Source of the DNA: Asticcacaulis biprosthecium C19
GTDB taxonomy: Bacteria; Pseudomonadota; Alphaproteobacteria; Caulobacterales; Caulobacteraceae
Reading direction: 5' to 3'
NCBI RefSeq assembly: GCF_000204015.1
Contig: NZ_GL883077.1
Span: forward strand, 1,496,789-1,560,788
DNA: 64,000 bases
Shown here: in pieces, positions 26,975 through 36,742 of the stretch
How the letters are laid out: the number at the start of each line of letters is the position of its first letter
Position numbering within the stretch: the stretch's first letter is position 1
Position numbers and translations under genes: made by a program
Notes under the pieces: model-generated
The model's database searches: none
What the model was told of the DNA's origin: nothing
Seen by the model: the letters and a program-made list of their open reading frames with translations, nothing else

Positions 26975-29900
26975 ATGCGCAATTTATTCGGTAAATTTGG
27001 TGACGATTCTCTCTGGCTTGAGGCTACCGATGCGCAGGTTTCGCTGCTGCATGCCGCTGCGCCGGCTCCGGAATTGTCGCCGCTTAAAATTGTGACGCTG
27101 GCGGACGCGGTGTCTTTGGAAACAACCGCAATTGATGCAAAAGATGTCGCTTCGGGGCATGCCTTCCTGCTGAAAGCTGAGACATTTGTGGCGCGGCCAT
27201 TTGCCGGCCAACACGACAGCACGACTGTTGGCGAGTCCAAGGACATATCCGATTTTTTGGGTGATGCGCCGACGGGTTGCCTGTGTTGCGGCGGTGGGGG
27301 CGGCTTTGGTGGCGCGGGCGGGTCGCAGGGCGCATCAAGCGGCATACGCGATGCGTCCCAGCCCGGCATTTCCGAGGTCATGACCTATACCTATGATGCG
27401 GTCGACGCGCGCTACGAATATACCGGCAACCAACTGGTCGACGGCGCCCTCTTCGGTTCGCGCTGGACGGTGACCAACATCACCTTCAGCTTCCCGACGA
27501 CCGGCGAATTCTACAACACGCCCTATTACGATCCCGCCTATACGGCAGAGCAGGTGCCCTTCAACGCGGCCCAACAGTCTGCGGCGCTTTATGCCTTCGC
27601 TTTGATCAGCAGCTACACCAACCTGACCTTTACCCAGGTGACGGAAAGCGCCGAAACCCACGGCATTATCCGCATGTCCCAAACGACGGCCGACGGCGCT
27701 GGCTCGGCCGAAGGTAACTTCCCGGGGTCAGACGCCTCGGACGGCGACATCTGGTTCGGCCAGACCGGTCAGCCCTTCTATCTGACACCCCAGATCGGTA
27801 ACTGGGGCATGGCGACCATGATTCACGAAATCGGCCACACCATGGGGCTGAAGCACGGTCACGACAGCTACACCACCTTCGACCTGACGGTTGGCGGCTA
27901 TCTCGACGGTCCCGGACCGCACTTTGGTACCGCCGCTCTCCCGGCCGACAAGGATGGATGGGCCTGGTCTGTCATGACCTACCGGTCAGCGCCGGGGTTC
28001 ACCGCCTCCTTCCAGGGCGAGCAGTTCAATCAGCCGCAAACCTATATGCAGGCCGATATTGCGGCTCTGCAATTCATGTACGGCGCCAATTTCAACAGCA
28101 ACGCTACGGATTCGGTCTATACCTTCAACGCCACGACCGGTGAAATGTTCATCAATGGCGTGGGCCAGGGCGTGCCGGAATTCGATGCCGTCGCCGGCGT
28201 CGGCAAGATCTTCCGCACCATCTGGGACGGGAACGGCACCGACACATACGATTTCTCGAACTTCACCAATAACCAGACGGTCAACCTGTCCCCCGGTGGG
28301 TTCTCGACCTTCAGCCTGGCGCAACTGGGTGATTCCCGGCCGCTCCTCGCCGGCTTTACGGCTCAGCCGGGCAATATCGGCAACGCCCTGCAATACCAGG
28401 GCGATGCGCGGTCTCTGATCGAGAATGCCATTACCGGCTCGGGCAATGATCTGCTCATTGGCAACCAGGCCACCAACACCCTGACCGGTGGTTTGGGCAA
28501 CGACACCTACGTTGTCGACAGCGAATCCGACGCCGTCGTTGAGGCGCTCGACCAGGGCACGGACCTGGTGTTCGCCACCAGCAGCTTTACCCTGGGAGCC
28601 AACGTTGAAAACCTGACCTTGCTCACCACGACGGATGCGACCGGTAACGGTAACGACCTGGCCAATGTCATCTATGGCGGTACCGGAAGTTACGACGTGC
28701 TGAACGGATTGGGTGGCAATGACTTCATCTACGGCGCGACCGATCTGCCCGGCGCCGCGCAGACCCTGAATGAAACGGGCCTGCAACAGCATGACACCAT
28801 CGCTAACGCGATCAATTTGCCGGCGGCCTCGTTCGGCCTGAACAGCGATGCCAATATTGCCAATTCGACCACGGCGCCGCACACGACGGTAACGGGCACC
28901 GGCGATGGCTTCTATGACATGTACAGCTTTGTTGTCGATGCCGCAGGCGTCGTCGGTACGTTCGACATCGACGCCTCGGTTAGCCTGGATTCCTTCGTCG
29001 AACTGTTTGATGCGGGCGGTACGCGTCTGGCCTTTGACGACGATTCCGGCACGTCTGAGGGCGGTGGTGGCAGCACGTCAGGAGCCGATTCCTTCCTGAG
29101 CTACACCTTCACAGCCGCCGGCACCTATTATATCCGCGTCGGCAAATATTCTACGACGACCACCTCCCTGCCGCTCGACGTCGGTGACGGCTACACGCTG
29201 CAAGTATCTCTGGCCGGTAACGCGCTTCCGCCGGCGTTGCCCAATCCGGCTGACGGGGTCGATGCCATGGATGGCGGAGCCGGCGATGACACTCTTATGG
29301 GCGTGGCCGGGGATGATTATCTGACCGGGGGCGCCGGAGATGATAGCCTGGATGGCGGCACCGGCAACAATACGGCAAGCTATTTCGCGGCGTCGGGTGC
29401 GGTGACTGTCTCCCTGGCTCTGCAGGGCACGGCGCAGAATACTATCGGCGCCGGTACCGATACCCTGGTCAATTTCCGCAATCTGGCAGGATCGTTCCAC
29501 GACGACAGCCTGACTGGCGATGACAACGCCAACCTGATCAATGGTCAGGGCGGCGCCAATACTATGGCCGGCGGCCTGGGCAACGACACCTACTGGATCC
29601 AAAGTGCGGGTGATGTCATCATCGAGGCAGCCGGTGCCGGAACAGATCTGGTCCTGTCTCTGATCGACTATTCGCTGGCTGGCAAGCAGATCGAAAATCT
29701 CTACCTGGCGGGTAACGGTAATCTCAACGGCACCGGCAACGGCCTGGCCAATGATATCCGCGGCACTGAGGGCAACAACATCCTCTCAGGCAGTGGCGGG
29801 CACGACACCCTGGACGGGCAAAACGGCGACGACCGGCTGGATGGCGGAACGGGCAACGACAGCCTGATCGGCTTCGACGGTAATGACACCTATGTTGTCG

Positions 29901-30361
29901 ATGCGGTCGGCGACGTTGTGAATGAAAATGAGTATATGACCGGTACCGACCTGGTCGAATCCTCGATCACCTACACGCTGGGTGCCTATGTCGAAAACCT
30001 GACCCTGACGGGTTCGGCCAATATCAACGGTACCGGCCATGCCGGTAACAATGTTCTGACCGGAAACTCCGGTACCAACGTCCTGACCGGCGGTGCAGGA
30101 GACGATACCTACGTCATCCAGAACGCCGCCGACAATGTCGTCGAAGCGAACAATGCCGGTATTGACCTGATCGTATCCTCCGTAACCTACAGCCTCAGTG
30201 GCAAACAGGTGGAAAACCTGACCCTGGCTGACGGCGCGGGCAACATCAACGGCACGGGTAACGGCCTGGCCAACACTTTGCGGGGAACGCCGGCAACAAT
30301 ATGCTGGACGGTGGCACCAACAGCGACTCGATCACCGGTGGCGCAGGCGACGATACCCTGA
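26975..30361 (+). CDS. M10B RTX metalloprotease, 5' part of a frameshifted gene
   Basis: Paralogue of the preceding gene. The zinc motif HEIGHTMGLKH is at residues 284-294, Met334 forms the Met-turn, and the N-terminal cysteine motif is GCLCCGGGGG (Cys102, 104, 105). A PPC domain (YDMYSFVVDAAGVVGTFDID) lies between RTX blocks. After CGG at 30281 the frame loses the RTX pattern and ends in 26 unrelated residues; one missing base in the run of G at 30282-30285 explains this. Restoring it joins the frame to 30301-32793, giving about 1940 residues. The ATG at 26975 follows GAGGG. As written, the protein would keep its protease but lack the C-terminal secretion tail. Confidence 0.85.
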   Translation: MRNLFGKFGDDSLWLEATDAQVSLLHAAAPAPELSPLKIVTLADAVSLETTAIDAKDVASGHAFLLKAETFVARPFAGQHDSTTVGESKDISDFLGDAPTGCLCCGGGGGFGGAGGSQGASSGIRDASQPGISEVMTYTYDAVDARYEYTGNQLVDGALFGSRWTVTNITFSFPTTGEFYNTPYYDPAYTAEQVPFNAAQQSAALYAFALISSYTNLTFTQVTESAETHGIIRMSQTTADGAGSAEGNFPGSDASDGDIWFGQTGQPFYLTPQIGNWGMATMIHEIGHTMGLKHGHDSYTTFDLTVGGYLDGPGPHFGTAALPADKDGWAWSVMTYRSAPGFTASFQGEQFNQPQTYMQADIAALQFMYGANFNSNATDSVYTFNATTGEMFINGVGQGVPEFDAVAGVGKIFRTIWDGNGTDTYDFSNFTNNQTVNLSPGGFSTFSLAQLGDSRPLLAGFTAQPGNIGNALQYQGDARSLIENAITGSGNDLLIGNQATNTLTGGLGNDTYVVDSESDAVVEALDQGTDLVFATSSFTLGANVENLTLLTTTDATGNGNDLANVIYGGTGSYDVLNGLGGNDFIYGATDLPGAAQTLNETGLQQHDTIANAINLPAASFGLNSDANIANSTTAPHTTVTGTGDGFYDMYSFVVDAAGVVGTFDIDASVSLDSFVELFDAGGTRLAFDDDSGTSEGGGGSTSGADSFLSYTFTAAGTYYIRVGKYSTTTTSLPLDVGDGYTLQVSLAGNALPPALPNPADGVDAMDGGAGDDTLMGVAGDDYLTGGAGDDSLDGGTGNNTASYFAASGAVTVSLALQGTAQNTIGAGTDTLVNFRNLAGSFHDDSLTGDDNANLINGQGGANTMAGGLGNDTYWIQSAGDVIIEAAGAGTDLVLSLIDYSLAGKQIENLYLAGNGNLNGTGNGLANDIRGTEGNNILSGSGGHDTLDGQNGDDRLDGGTGNDSLIGFDGNDTYVVDAVGDVVNENEYMTGTDLVESSITYTLGAYVENLTLTGSANINGTGHAGNNVLTGNSGTNVLTGGAGDDTYVIQNAADNVVEANNAGIDLIVSSVTYSLSGKQVENLTLADGAGNINGTGNGLANTLRGTPATICWTVAPTATRSPVAQATIP

Positions 30362-32793
30362 TCGGCGGCAGCGGTAATGATACGATCATCGCCGGACAGG
30401 CCTCGAATGGTAATGACTCGGTGGATGGCGGCGACGGCAATGACGTCATCACATCGTCCGGCCAAGGCACCTATAATGCCGGCGGTGGCAATGACTACGT
30501 ATTTGCCGGGTTGACAGCGACCAGTGAGGTTATCGACGGCGGCACCGGAACCGACACGATCGATACGACATCGGTTTTTGCCGAGTACAGCGTGAACCTG
30601 GTGACGGGCGCCACCAATTATGGCGGCGAAAGCTACGTCAATTTTGAAAACGCCATCACCGGCGACGGCAATGACACGGTAATCGGCACGGCGGTTGCCA
30701 ACGCGATCACGACGGGCGACGGCAATGACTCGCTGGACGGCGGCGCAGGCCTTGATACCCTGGTTGGTGGCGAAGGCAATGACACCTATATTGTCGAGTC
30801 GGCAGGCGACGTCGTGACCGAGCAGGCCGATGATGGCGAAGACAGGGTCAATTCGACCGTCAGTTATACGCTGGGCGATAATGTCGAAAACATGTACCTG
30901 CAAGGCAGCGCCGACCTCAGCGGAACGGGCAACGGTCTGACCAACTTCATCTTCGGCCAGACCGGTAACAATACGCTTGCCGGTTTGGGGGGCGACGACT
31001 ATCTGGATGGCGGGACCGGCAATGACAGCCTGGTGGGGGGCATCGGCAACGACGCGTATGTCATCGATGCCATCGGCGATACGATCACCGAGCTGGCAGC
31101 CGAAGGTATTGACCTGGTCTATGCGGAGATCAGTTTCACCCTGGGCGCCAATCTGGAAATCCTGAACCTTACCGGCATCGGCGGCACGTCAGGCACCGGC
31201 AATGACCTGGACAATGTCCTGGAAGGCAACGGCAGCAACAATACCCTGACCGGCCTGGGCGGCAATGACCAGTTGACAGGCGGCGCTGGCAACGACACCC
31301 TGCTGGGCGGATTGGGCAATGACACCTATGTCGTCGCCGATGCCGGCGATGTGGTCACCGAGATCAGCAATCAGGGCACCGACGAGGTCCGTTCGACGAT
31401 TACCTATAACCTGGGTGGAAAACAGGTTGAAAACCTGACCCTGCTGAATGGGGCGGCCATCAATGGCACGGGCAATACGTTCAACAATGTGCTGGCCGGC
31501 AATGACAGCAACAACGTCCTCAACGGCAGCAGCGGCAATGACACCTTGTCCGGTTTCGGCGGCAATGACTCGTTGATCGGCGGTGTTGGTGCCGACCTGA
31601 TGACCGGAGGACTTGGTGACGACACCGTCGTCATCGATGATGCACTTGATCTGGTCAGCGAAACGCCAGGCGAAGGCACCGACACGGTCCAGTCCTCCCT
31701 GACCTGGACCTTGACGGACGGTTTTGAAAACCTGGTTCTGACCGGTTCTGCGGTGATCGATGGCACCGGCAACGGAGCGGCCAACATCCTGACCGGCAAT
31801 TCGGCCAACAACGTGCTGAGCGGCGGAACGGGCGACGACAGCTACTATATCCAGAACACCGGCGACAATGTCGTCGAAGCCAGCAATGCCGGCATCGACA
31901 CCATCATATCTTCGGTGACCTATTCGCTGGCCGGCAGGCAGGTGGAAAACCTGACCCTGACCGGGGTAGCGGCGCTCAATGCCACTGGGAACAGCCTGGC
32001 TAACACCCTGATCGGCAATGACGGCGCCAATACGCTTGACGGCTCCGGCGGCCATGACCGGCTCGACGGTGGCCTGGGCGCTGACAGCCTGATCGGCGGC
32101 ACCGGCAATGATACCTATGTCGTCGACAACGCCGGCGACGTGATCACCGAGGGTGCGGCAGCCGGCACCGATCTGGTCGAATCCTCGCTCACCTACATAC
32201 TGGGCGCCAATCTCGACCAACTGACCCTTACCGGCGCATTGGCGATCAACGGTACCGGCAATGATCTCAACAATATCCTGGCCGGCAATGGCAGTAACAA
32301 CATCCTGACCGGCGGTCTGGGTAACGACACCTACTATATCCAGAACACGGGCGATAACGTCGTTGAAGCTGGCGGCGCAGGCACGGACATGATCTACTCG
32401 ACGGTCACCTACACCCTGAATGGCCGTTTCGCCGAAACGCTCGTCCTGAATGGTTCAGCTAATATCAACGCCACGGGCAACAGCCTGGCTAATACTCTGC
32501 TCGGCAATGACGGCATGAACACGATCAACGGCAAGGGCGGGGCGGATATCCTGAGCGGCGGTCTTAATGCGGACCTCTTTCTGTTCGAAACCGCCAGCGG
32601 TGCCGACACCATCACCGACTTCAGCGCGATCCAGAACGACAGCATCAACGTCAACGCCTACACCGGTGGCGTGGCCAATGCCGGTCTGGTAACCCAGTCG
32701 GGCCTGAACGTCCTGATCAGCCTGGGCGGCGGCAATGTCATCACAGTGACGGGCGCTGCCGTTGGGGACGTGCTGGCGCACATGGTCTGGTAA
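30301..32793 (+). CDS. RTX repeats and secretion tail, 3' part of the frameshifted gene
   Basis: This frame continues the second RTX protease in the +1-corrected phase. It contains only RTX units (GGAGDDTLIGGSGNDT and similar), each about 80-100 residues with a GNDTYVVD strand, an ENLTLTG strand and an INGTGN turn. It ends with ADLFLFETASGADTITDFSA and DVLAHMVW, nearly identical to the end of the first gene. The ATG at 30301 lies inside a repeat (NNMLDGG) and has no ribosome site, so it is not an independent gene. Confidence 0.85.
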   Translation: MLDGGTNSDSITGGAGDDTLIGGSGNDTIIAGQASNGNDSVDGGDGNDVITSSGQGTYNAGGGNDYVFAGLTATSEVIDGGTGTDTIDTTSVFAEYSVNLVTGATNYGGESYVNFENAITGDGNDTVIGTAVANAITTGDGNDSLDGGAGLDTLVGGEGNDTYIVESAGDVVTEQADDGEDRVNSTVSYTLGDNVENMYLQGSADLSGTGNGLTNFIFGQTGNNTLAGLGGDDYLDGGTGNDSLVGGIGNDAYVIDAIGDTITELAAEGIDLVYAEISFTLGANLEILNLTGIGGTSGTGNDLDNVLEGNGSNNTLTGLGGNDQLTGGAGNDTLLGGLGNDTYVVADAGDVVTEISNQGTDEVRSTITYNLGGKQVENLTLLNGAAINGTGNTFNNVLAGNDSNNVLNGSSGNDTLSGFGGNDSLIGGVGADLMTGGLGDDTVVIDDALDLVSETPGEGTDTVQSSLTWTLTDGFENLVLTGSAVIDGTGNGAANILTGNSANNVLSGGTGDDSYYIQNTGDNVVEASNAGIDTIISSVTYSLAGRQVENLTLTGVAALNATGNSLANTLIGNDGANTLDGSGGHDRLDGGLGADSLIGGTGNDTYVVDNAGDVITEGAAAGTDLVESSLTYILGANLDQLTLTGALAINGTGNDLNNILAGNGSNNILTGGLGNDTYYIQNTGDNVVEAGGAGTDMIYSTVTYTLNGRFAETLVLNGSANINATGNSLANTLLGNDGMNTINGKGGADILSGGLNADLFLFETASGADTITDFSAIQNDSINVNAYTGGVANAGLVTQSGLNVLISLGGGNVITVTGAAVGDVLAHMVW

Positions 32794-32828
32794 ACGCCTC
32801 GCGACACCTTGTGATCTGAGATGAATGC

Positions 32829-32864
32829 GAAGCCCGGCAGATAGTACTGCCGGGCTTCGTTTTG
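32829..32864 (+). terminator. Rho-independent terminator after RTX gene 2
   Basis: GAAGCCCGGCAG and CTGCCGGGCTTC form a perfect 12-bp stem around a 6-base loop, followed by GTTTTG. Confidence 0.9.
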
Positions 32865-33043
32865 CCGTGTTACTGACGCCGCTATGATCTGCGACAGCGA
32901 GGCCCAGGAGGGTTGATTGACGTCAATGCGCTAGCCGGTGCCGCCGCGTATTGTGCTGCATGGGATAGTAAACGCCTGATCGCGCTCCGGCGGATCGCAA
33001 TATCTGCGCGTTCGTAGGGGGTGGCTTTATTGGAGGCAGCGGA

Positions 33044-35497
33044 ATGTCGAATTTCAGAGACCTGACCGACGGTGACGACAGCTATCGGGCGACCGAAGAA
33101 GATGACTGGGTCATCGGTGAAGACGGCAACGACACGATCCGTGGCCTGGGGGGCAATGACACACTTTGGGGCTCGGACGGCAACGACCTGTTGTATGGCG
33201 GGGCAGGCAATGACCGCCTGCTCGGATGGTTTGGGTATGATCGCCTCTATGGCGAGGCCGGGAACGACTACCTGGATGGCGTGGTCATGGTCGGGGGCAC
33301 CGGCGACGACACCTACGAGTTTGACGTCGGCGTCGATACGGTGGACGAGCGCCCTGATGGCGGAACGGACACGCTTATCGTGGGAGAGTCTTATTCCCTG
33401 TATGGACTCAATATCGAAAATCTGGTGCTGCGATACTACGGCGACTTCGAGGCGACGGGCAACCTCTTTGCCAATTACCTTACTGGAAACAGCGGTCGAA
33501 ACCGACTCGATGGAGCGGCTGGTGCCGATAGCCTGGCCGGTGGGCAGGGCGACGACACCTATGTCGTCGACGAGTCCGGTGACGTGGTGCTCGAAGATGC
33601 CAATGCCGGCGTGGATACCGTCATTGCCGGTGTGAGTTATTCGCTCGACGGGCGCCATATCGAGATCTTGACGCTGTCGGGCTCGGCAAATCTGGACGCC
33701 GCGGGCAATGACCTGGCTAACACCCTGACAGGAAACAGCGGCAACAACCTGTTGGACGGTGGCCTGGGTAGCGACACGATGGCTGGTGGACTGGGTGACG
33801 ACATCTATTTGGTCGATCATGCCGGTGATGTCGTCAAAGAAGCCCGCGGCGAAGGCGCTGACACCATCCTGTCCTCGGTCAGCTTTGGGCTGCGCGGCGT
33901 GCATGCTGAGGTGCTGACGTTAACGGGAACGCAAGACATTGATGTGACCGGCAACTCCCTGGCCAATCGCCTCAATGGAAATGCCGGTCACAACCGCCTT
34001 GATGGTGGCACTGGCTATGACACCCTGGCCGGCGGTGCGGGCAACGACACCTATGTGGTCAATACAGCCGGCGATCAGGTGATCGAAGTCGCCGACGGCG
34101 GCGCCGACCTGGTCGAATCCGCGATCAGCCTGATCCTCGCCGCTGAGGTCGAGTCCCTGACCCTGACCGGCTCGGGCAATCTCCATGGCACCGGAAATGG
34201 CGGCAACAATCTGATAACGGGCGGCGCCGGTGCCAATCGGCTGGACGGTATGGCTGGGAACGACACCCTGATCGGCGGCACGGGCAACGACACCTATTAC
34301 ATCGACAGCCTGTCCGACCGCGTGGTGGAACTGCACTACGAAGGCACCGACCTGATCTATACATCGGTCAGCTATTCCCTGTTTGGTCGCGCCGTCGAGT
34401 CGCTGATCATGACCGGTGACGGCGATCTGGTTGTCACCGGGAACAGTCTGGCGAACACGATCACGGGCAATGGCGGCGACAACCAACTGAACGGTGGCGG
34501 GGGCAACGACACACTGATCGGGGGCCTGGGCGACGATACCTACTATGTCGATAGTCTGTCGGATCGGGTAGAAGAATTGCACTACGAAGGTACCGACCTG
34601 ATCTATACCTCGGTCAGCTACTCCCTGTTCGGTCGTGCCATCGAGTCTGTGATCATGACCGGTGACGGTGACCTGGTTGTCATCGGCAACAGTCTGGCGA
34701 ACAGGATCACTGGCAATAGCGGCGACAACCATCTGAACGGTGGCGGGGGCAACGATACTCTGATTGGCGGAACGGGTGACGATAGCTACACCGTGGATGC
34801 AGCCGGCGATATCGTGACGGAAGCCGCGAGCGAGGGCACCGACTTAGTGTTGGCCTATACGACCTACACCTTGGGCGCCGAAATTGAAAATCTGACTATG
34901 ATCGGTTCGATATACTGGGGTCAAAGTGGCACGGGTAATGCGCTGAACAACGTCCTGGCCGGGAATTCCAACCACAATATCCTGGATGGCAGAGCCGGTG
35001 ATGACACTCTTGTCGGGGGCGATGGGCACGATACTTATTATGTCGATTCCGTCGGCGACAAGGTCGTCGAAGCCTACCTTCAGGGTACCGATGAGATTGA
35101 GGCAAGCGTGTCCTACTCGCTGCATGGCACCCATATTGAACTTCTCCGTTTGGCAGGATCTGAGGATTTGACGGCGACCGGCAATTCGATGGGGAACGTT
35201 CTGGTGGGCAATTCCGGCAATAACGTGCTGAATGGCAAAGGCGGGAGTGACTATTTGTACGGCGGGCTTGGCAGTGATGTCTTCCTGTTCGAATCCATCA
35301 ACGCCCACGAATACATAGGTGACTTCACGGCGGCGCACGCCGATATTATCAATCTCAATGGATGGACAGGCGGCGTGGCCAACACCGGCGCAGTTACCCA
35401 ATCCGGAGCCGATGTCCTGATCACCGCCGGTGGTTGGAACGATATTAGGGTCGTGGACGCTGTCGTCGACGACGTCCTGGCGCATATCGTCTGGTAG
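33044..35497 (+). CDS. RTX calcium-binding protein without protease domain
   Basis: 817 residues made almost wholly of RTX repeats, starting at DGDDSY near residue 9. Early nonapeptides are short and regular (IGEDGNDTIRGLGGNDTLWG); later ones are the longer units seen in the two proteases. Two adjacent units starting near 34285 and 34531 are nearly identical (period 246 bp, 82 residues). The C-terminus GGLGSDVFLFES...DVLAHIVW matches the two proteases, so the same type I exporter probably handles all three. GGAGGCAGCGGA precedes the ATG, and a terminator separates it from gene 2. The role may be adhesive or surface-layer-like. Confidence 0.88.
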   Translation: MSNFRDLTDGDDSYRATEEDDWVIGEDGNDTIRGLGGNDTLWGSDGNDLLYGGAGNDRLLGWFGYDRLYGEAGNDYLDGVVMVGGTGDDTYEFDVGVDTVDERPDGGTDTLIVGESYSLYGLNIENLVLRYYGDFEATGNLFANYLTGNSGRNRLDGAAGADSLAGGQGDDTYVVDESGDVVLEDANAGVDTVIAGVSYSLDGRHIEILTLSGSANLDAAGNDLANTLTGNSGNNLLDGGLGSDTMAGGLGDDIYLVDHAGDVVKEARGEGADTILSSVSFGLRGVHAEVLTLTGTQDIDVTGNSLANRLNGNAGHNRLDGGTGYDTLAGGAGNDTYVVNTAGDQVIEVADGGADLVESAISLILAAEVESLTLTGSGNLHGTGNGGNNLITGGAGANRLDGMAGNDTLIGGTGNDTYYIDSLSDRVVELHYEGTDLIYTSVSYSLFGRAVESLIMTGDGDLVVTGNSLANTITGNGGDNQLNGGGGNDTLIGGLGDDTYYVDSLSDRVEELHYEGTDLIYTSVSYSLFGRAIESVIMTGDGDLVVIGNSLANRITGNSGDNHLNGGGGNDTLIGGTGDDSYTVDAAGDIVTEAASEGTDLVLAYTTYTLGAEIENLTMIGSIYWGQSGTGNALNNVLAGNSNHNILDGRAGDDTLVGGDGHDTYYVDSVGDKVVEAYLQGTDEIEASVSYSLHGTHIELLRLAGSEDLTATGNSMGNVLVGNSGNNVLNGKGGSDYLYGGLGSDVFLFESINAHEYIGDFTAAHADIINLNGWTGGVANTGAVTQSGADVLITAGGWNDIRVVDAVVDDVLAHIVW

Positions 35498-36094
35498 CTA
35501 CTTCCGCTTCGAAAAGCGCAGGGCCGTCAGCACATCCGAAACGCCGCTGGTCTTGGTGTCGACATAGCCGACCCCATGCAGGTGTTGACGGACGACGGCT
35601 TCGGGCAGGGCGGACTTGCTGCCCTTGGGATAGATGATCCACAGCGCCGCCGCTGGCAGGAGGGCGGTCAATTCCGACAGGGCGGTGGTCAGGTCGTCTT
35701 CGCTCAGGGCGACGATCACACCCTGAGCGGCCTGCGCCGGTTCGACGGTGACGGCACCGTCCAGCGCTTCCGCCAGGGCTGGATCAGAGATATCACCGCG
35801 CACCAGCACCCTATGTGCCGCATCGACGCCCAGCTTCGCAGCCAGAGTCGGCAGCGGCGTCGTCAGCTTCTTGACCCAAGTGTCCGCCTTGCCGGGCGGC
35901 AGGGCGAGGGTCCAGGTCCCTCCGCCATATTCGAACAGTACGCGGTCGTCCTGGCCGCGGGGATGCAGAATATCCTTTCGCGCGAACGTCTTGCGAAACC
36001 CGCCCCGCAGGATCAGCTCATGGGTCTCCAGCAGAGCCTTGACGGCGACCTGGCCATCAGCGGTGATCAACACGCTGTCGGCTTCCAGGCCCAT
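35498..36094 (-). CDS. Hypothetical protein, DUF3052-like C-terminus
   Basis: A 198-residue soluble protein. The C-terminal half, with LLPAAALWIIYPKGSKSALPEAVVRQHLHGVGYVDTK split over a short segment, resembles DUF3052; the N-terminal part is unrecognised. It starts one base after the engB stop, so it is translated from the engB message. It ends one base from the third RTX gene's stop, with no visible spacer. Confidence 0.65.
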   Translation of the reverse strand: MGLEADSVLITADGQVAVKALLETHELILRGGFRKTFARKDILHPRGQDDRVLFEYGGGTWTLALPPGKADTWVKKLTTPLPTLAAKLGVDAAHRVLVRGDISDPALAEALDGAVTVEPAQAAQGVIVALSEDDLTTALSELTALLPAAALWIIYPKGSKSALPEAVVRQHLHGVGYVDTKTSGVSDVLTALRFSKRK

Positions 36095-36742
36095 CTACGG
36101 CGTAACCTCGCACACGCGCATGATTTCGGCGCGCAGTTCGGCGATTCCGAAACCGGTCTCCGACGAGGTCGCCAGCACCAGGGGGTGGGCTGCCGGGCGT
36201 TTCTTGACCCCGGCCTGGGTGGCCTCGATGACCTTGGCCAGTTCCGCCGGCTTGATCTTGTCGGCCTTGGTCAGGACGATCTGGTAGGACACGGCGGCGA
36301 CGTCCAGCGCGTCCATCGGCTCCTTGTCGACCTCTTTCAGGCCATGGCGGGCGTCGATCAGCAGATAGGCCCGTTTCAGGTTCGGCCGTCCGCGCAGATA
36401 GTCTCTGCCCAGGTTCTGGAACTTCTTGACCGTGACCTTGGACGCCTTGGCCCAGCCATAGCCCGGCAAATCGACCAAATGAAGTTGGCCATTGACGTTG
36501 AAGAAGTTGACCTCGCGCGTGCGGCCGGGCTCGTTCGAGGCCCGGGCCAGCGCCTTCATACCGACCACGGCATTGATCAGCGACGACTTGCCGACATTGG
36601 AGCGGCCGGCGAAGGCCACTTCCGGCTGAGACGTGTCGGGCAGTTGTTCGACCTTGGCCGCACCCATGACGAAGGTGGCTGCGCGGGCAAACAGCAGCCG
36701 TCCCGCCTCCAGGGTTTCGTCGTCGTAAGGGGATTCGGTCAC
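36095..36742 (-). CDS. engB: Ribosome biogenesis GTP-binding protein YihA/YsxC
   Basis: A 215-residue TRAFAC GTPase needed for late 50S subunit assembly. G1 is [11 protein letters not shown]2 the Thr of [10 protein letters not shown]3 VDLPGYG, G4 TKADK. It overlaps yidC by ATGA, forming the usual rpmH-rnpA-yidC-engB group. Length is normal. Confidence 0.95.
   Translation of the reverse strand: MTESPYDDETLEAGRLLFARAATFVMGAAKVEQLPDTSQPEVAFAGRSNVGKSSLINAVVGMKALARASNEPGRTREVNFFNVNGQLHLVDLPGYGWAKASKVTVKKFQNLGRDYLRGRPNLKRAYLLIDARHGLKEVDKEPMDALDVAAVSYQIVLTKADKIKPAELAKVIEATQAGVKKRPAAHPLVLATSSETGFGIAELRAEIMRVCEVTP

Noticed and set aside
30281-30290. Programmed frameshift in the second RTX gene
   Set aside because: There is no slippery heptamer or clear downstream structure; a simple base loss explains it better.
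31189-32220. Long reverse ORF with repeating VFD/GQG pattern in the RTX region
   Set aside because: The repeats are the complement of RTX codons; several similar reverse ORFs occur along the same genes.
24100-35200. Repeated DNA that could suggest a CRISPR array
   Set aside because: Repeats are degenerate, coding, and of about 240-300 bp period, with no constant spacer length.
22686-35497. Type I secretion genes expected with RTX proteins
   Set aside because: I looked on both strands for ABC transporter and membrane fusion motifs and found none in the window.
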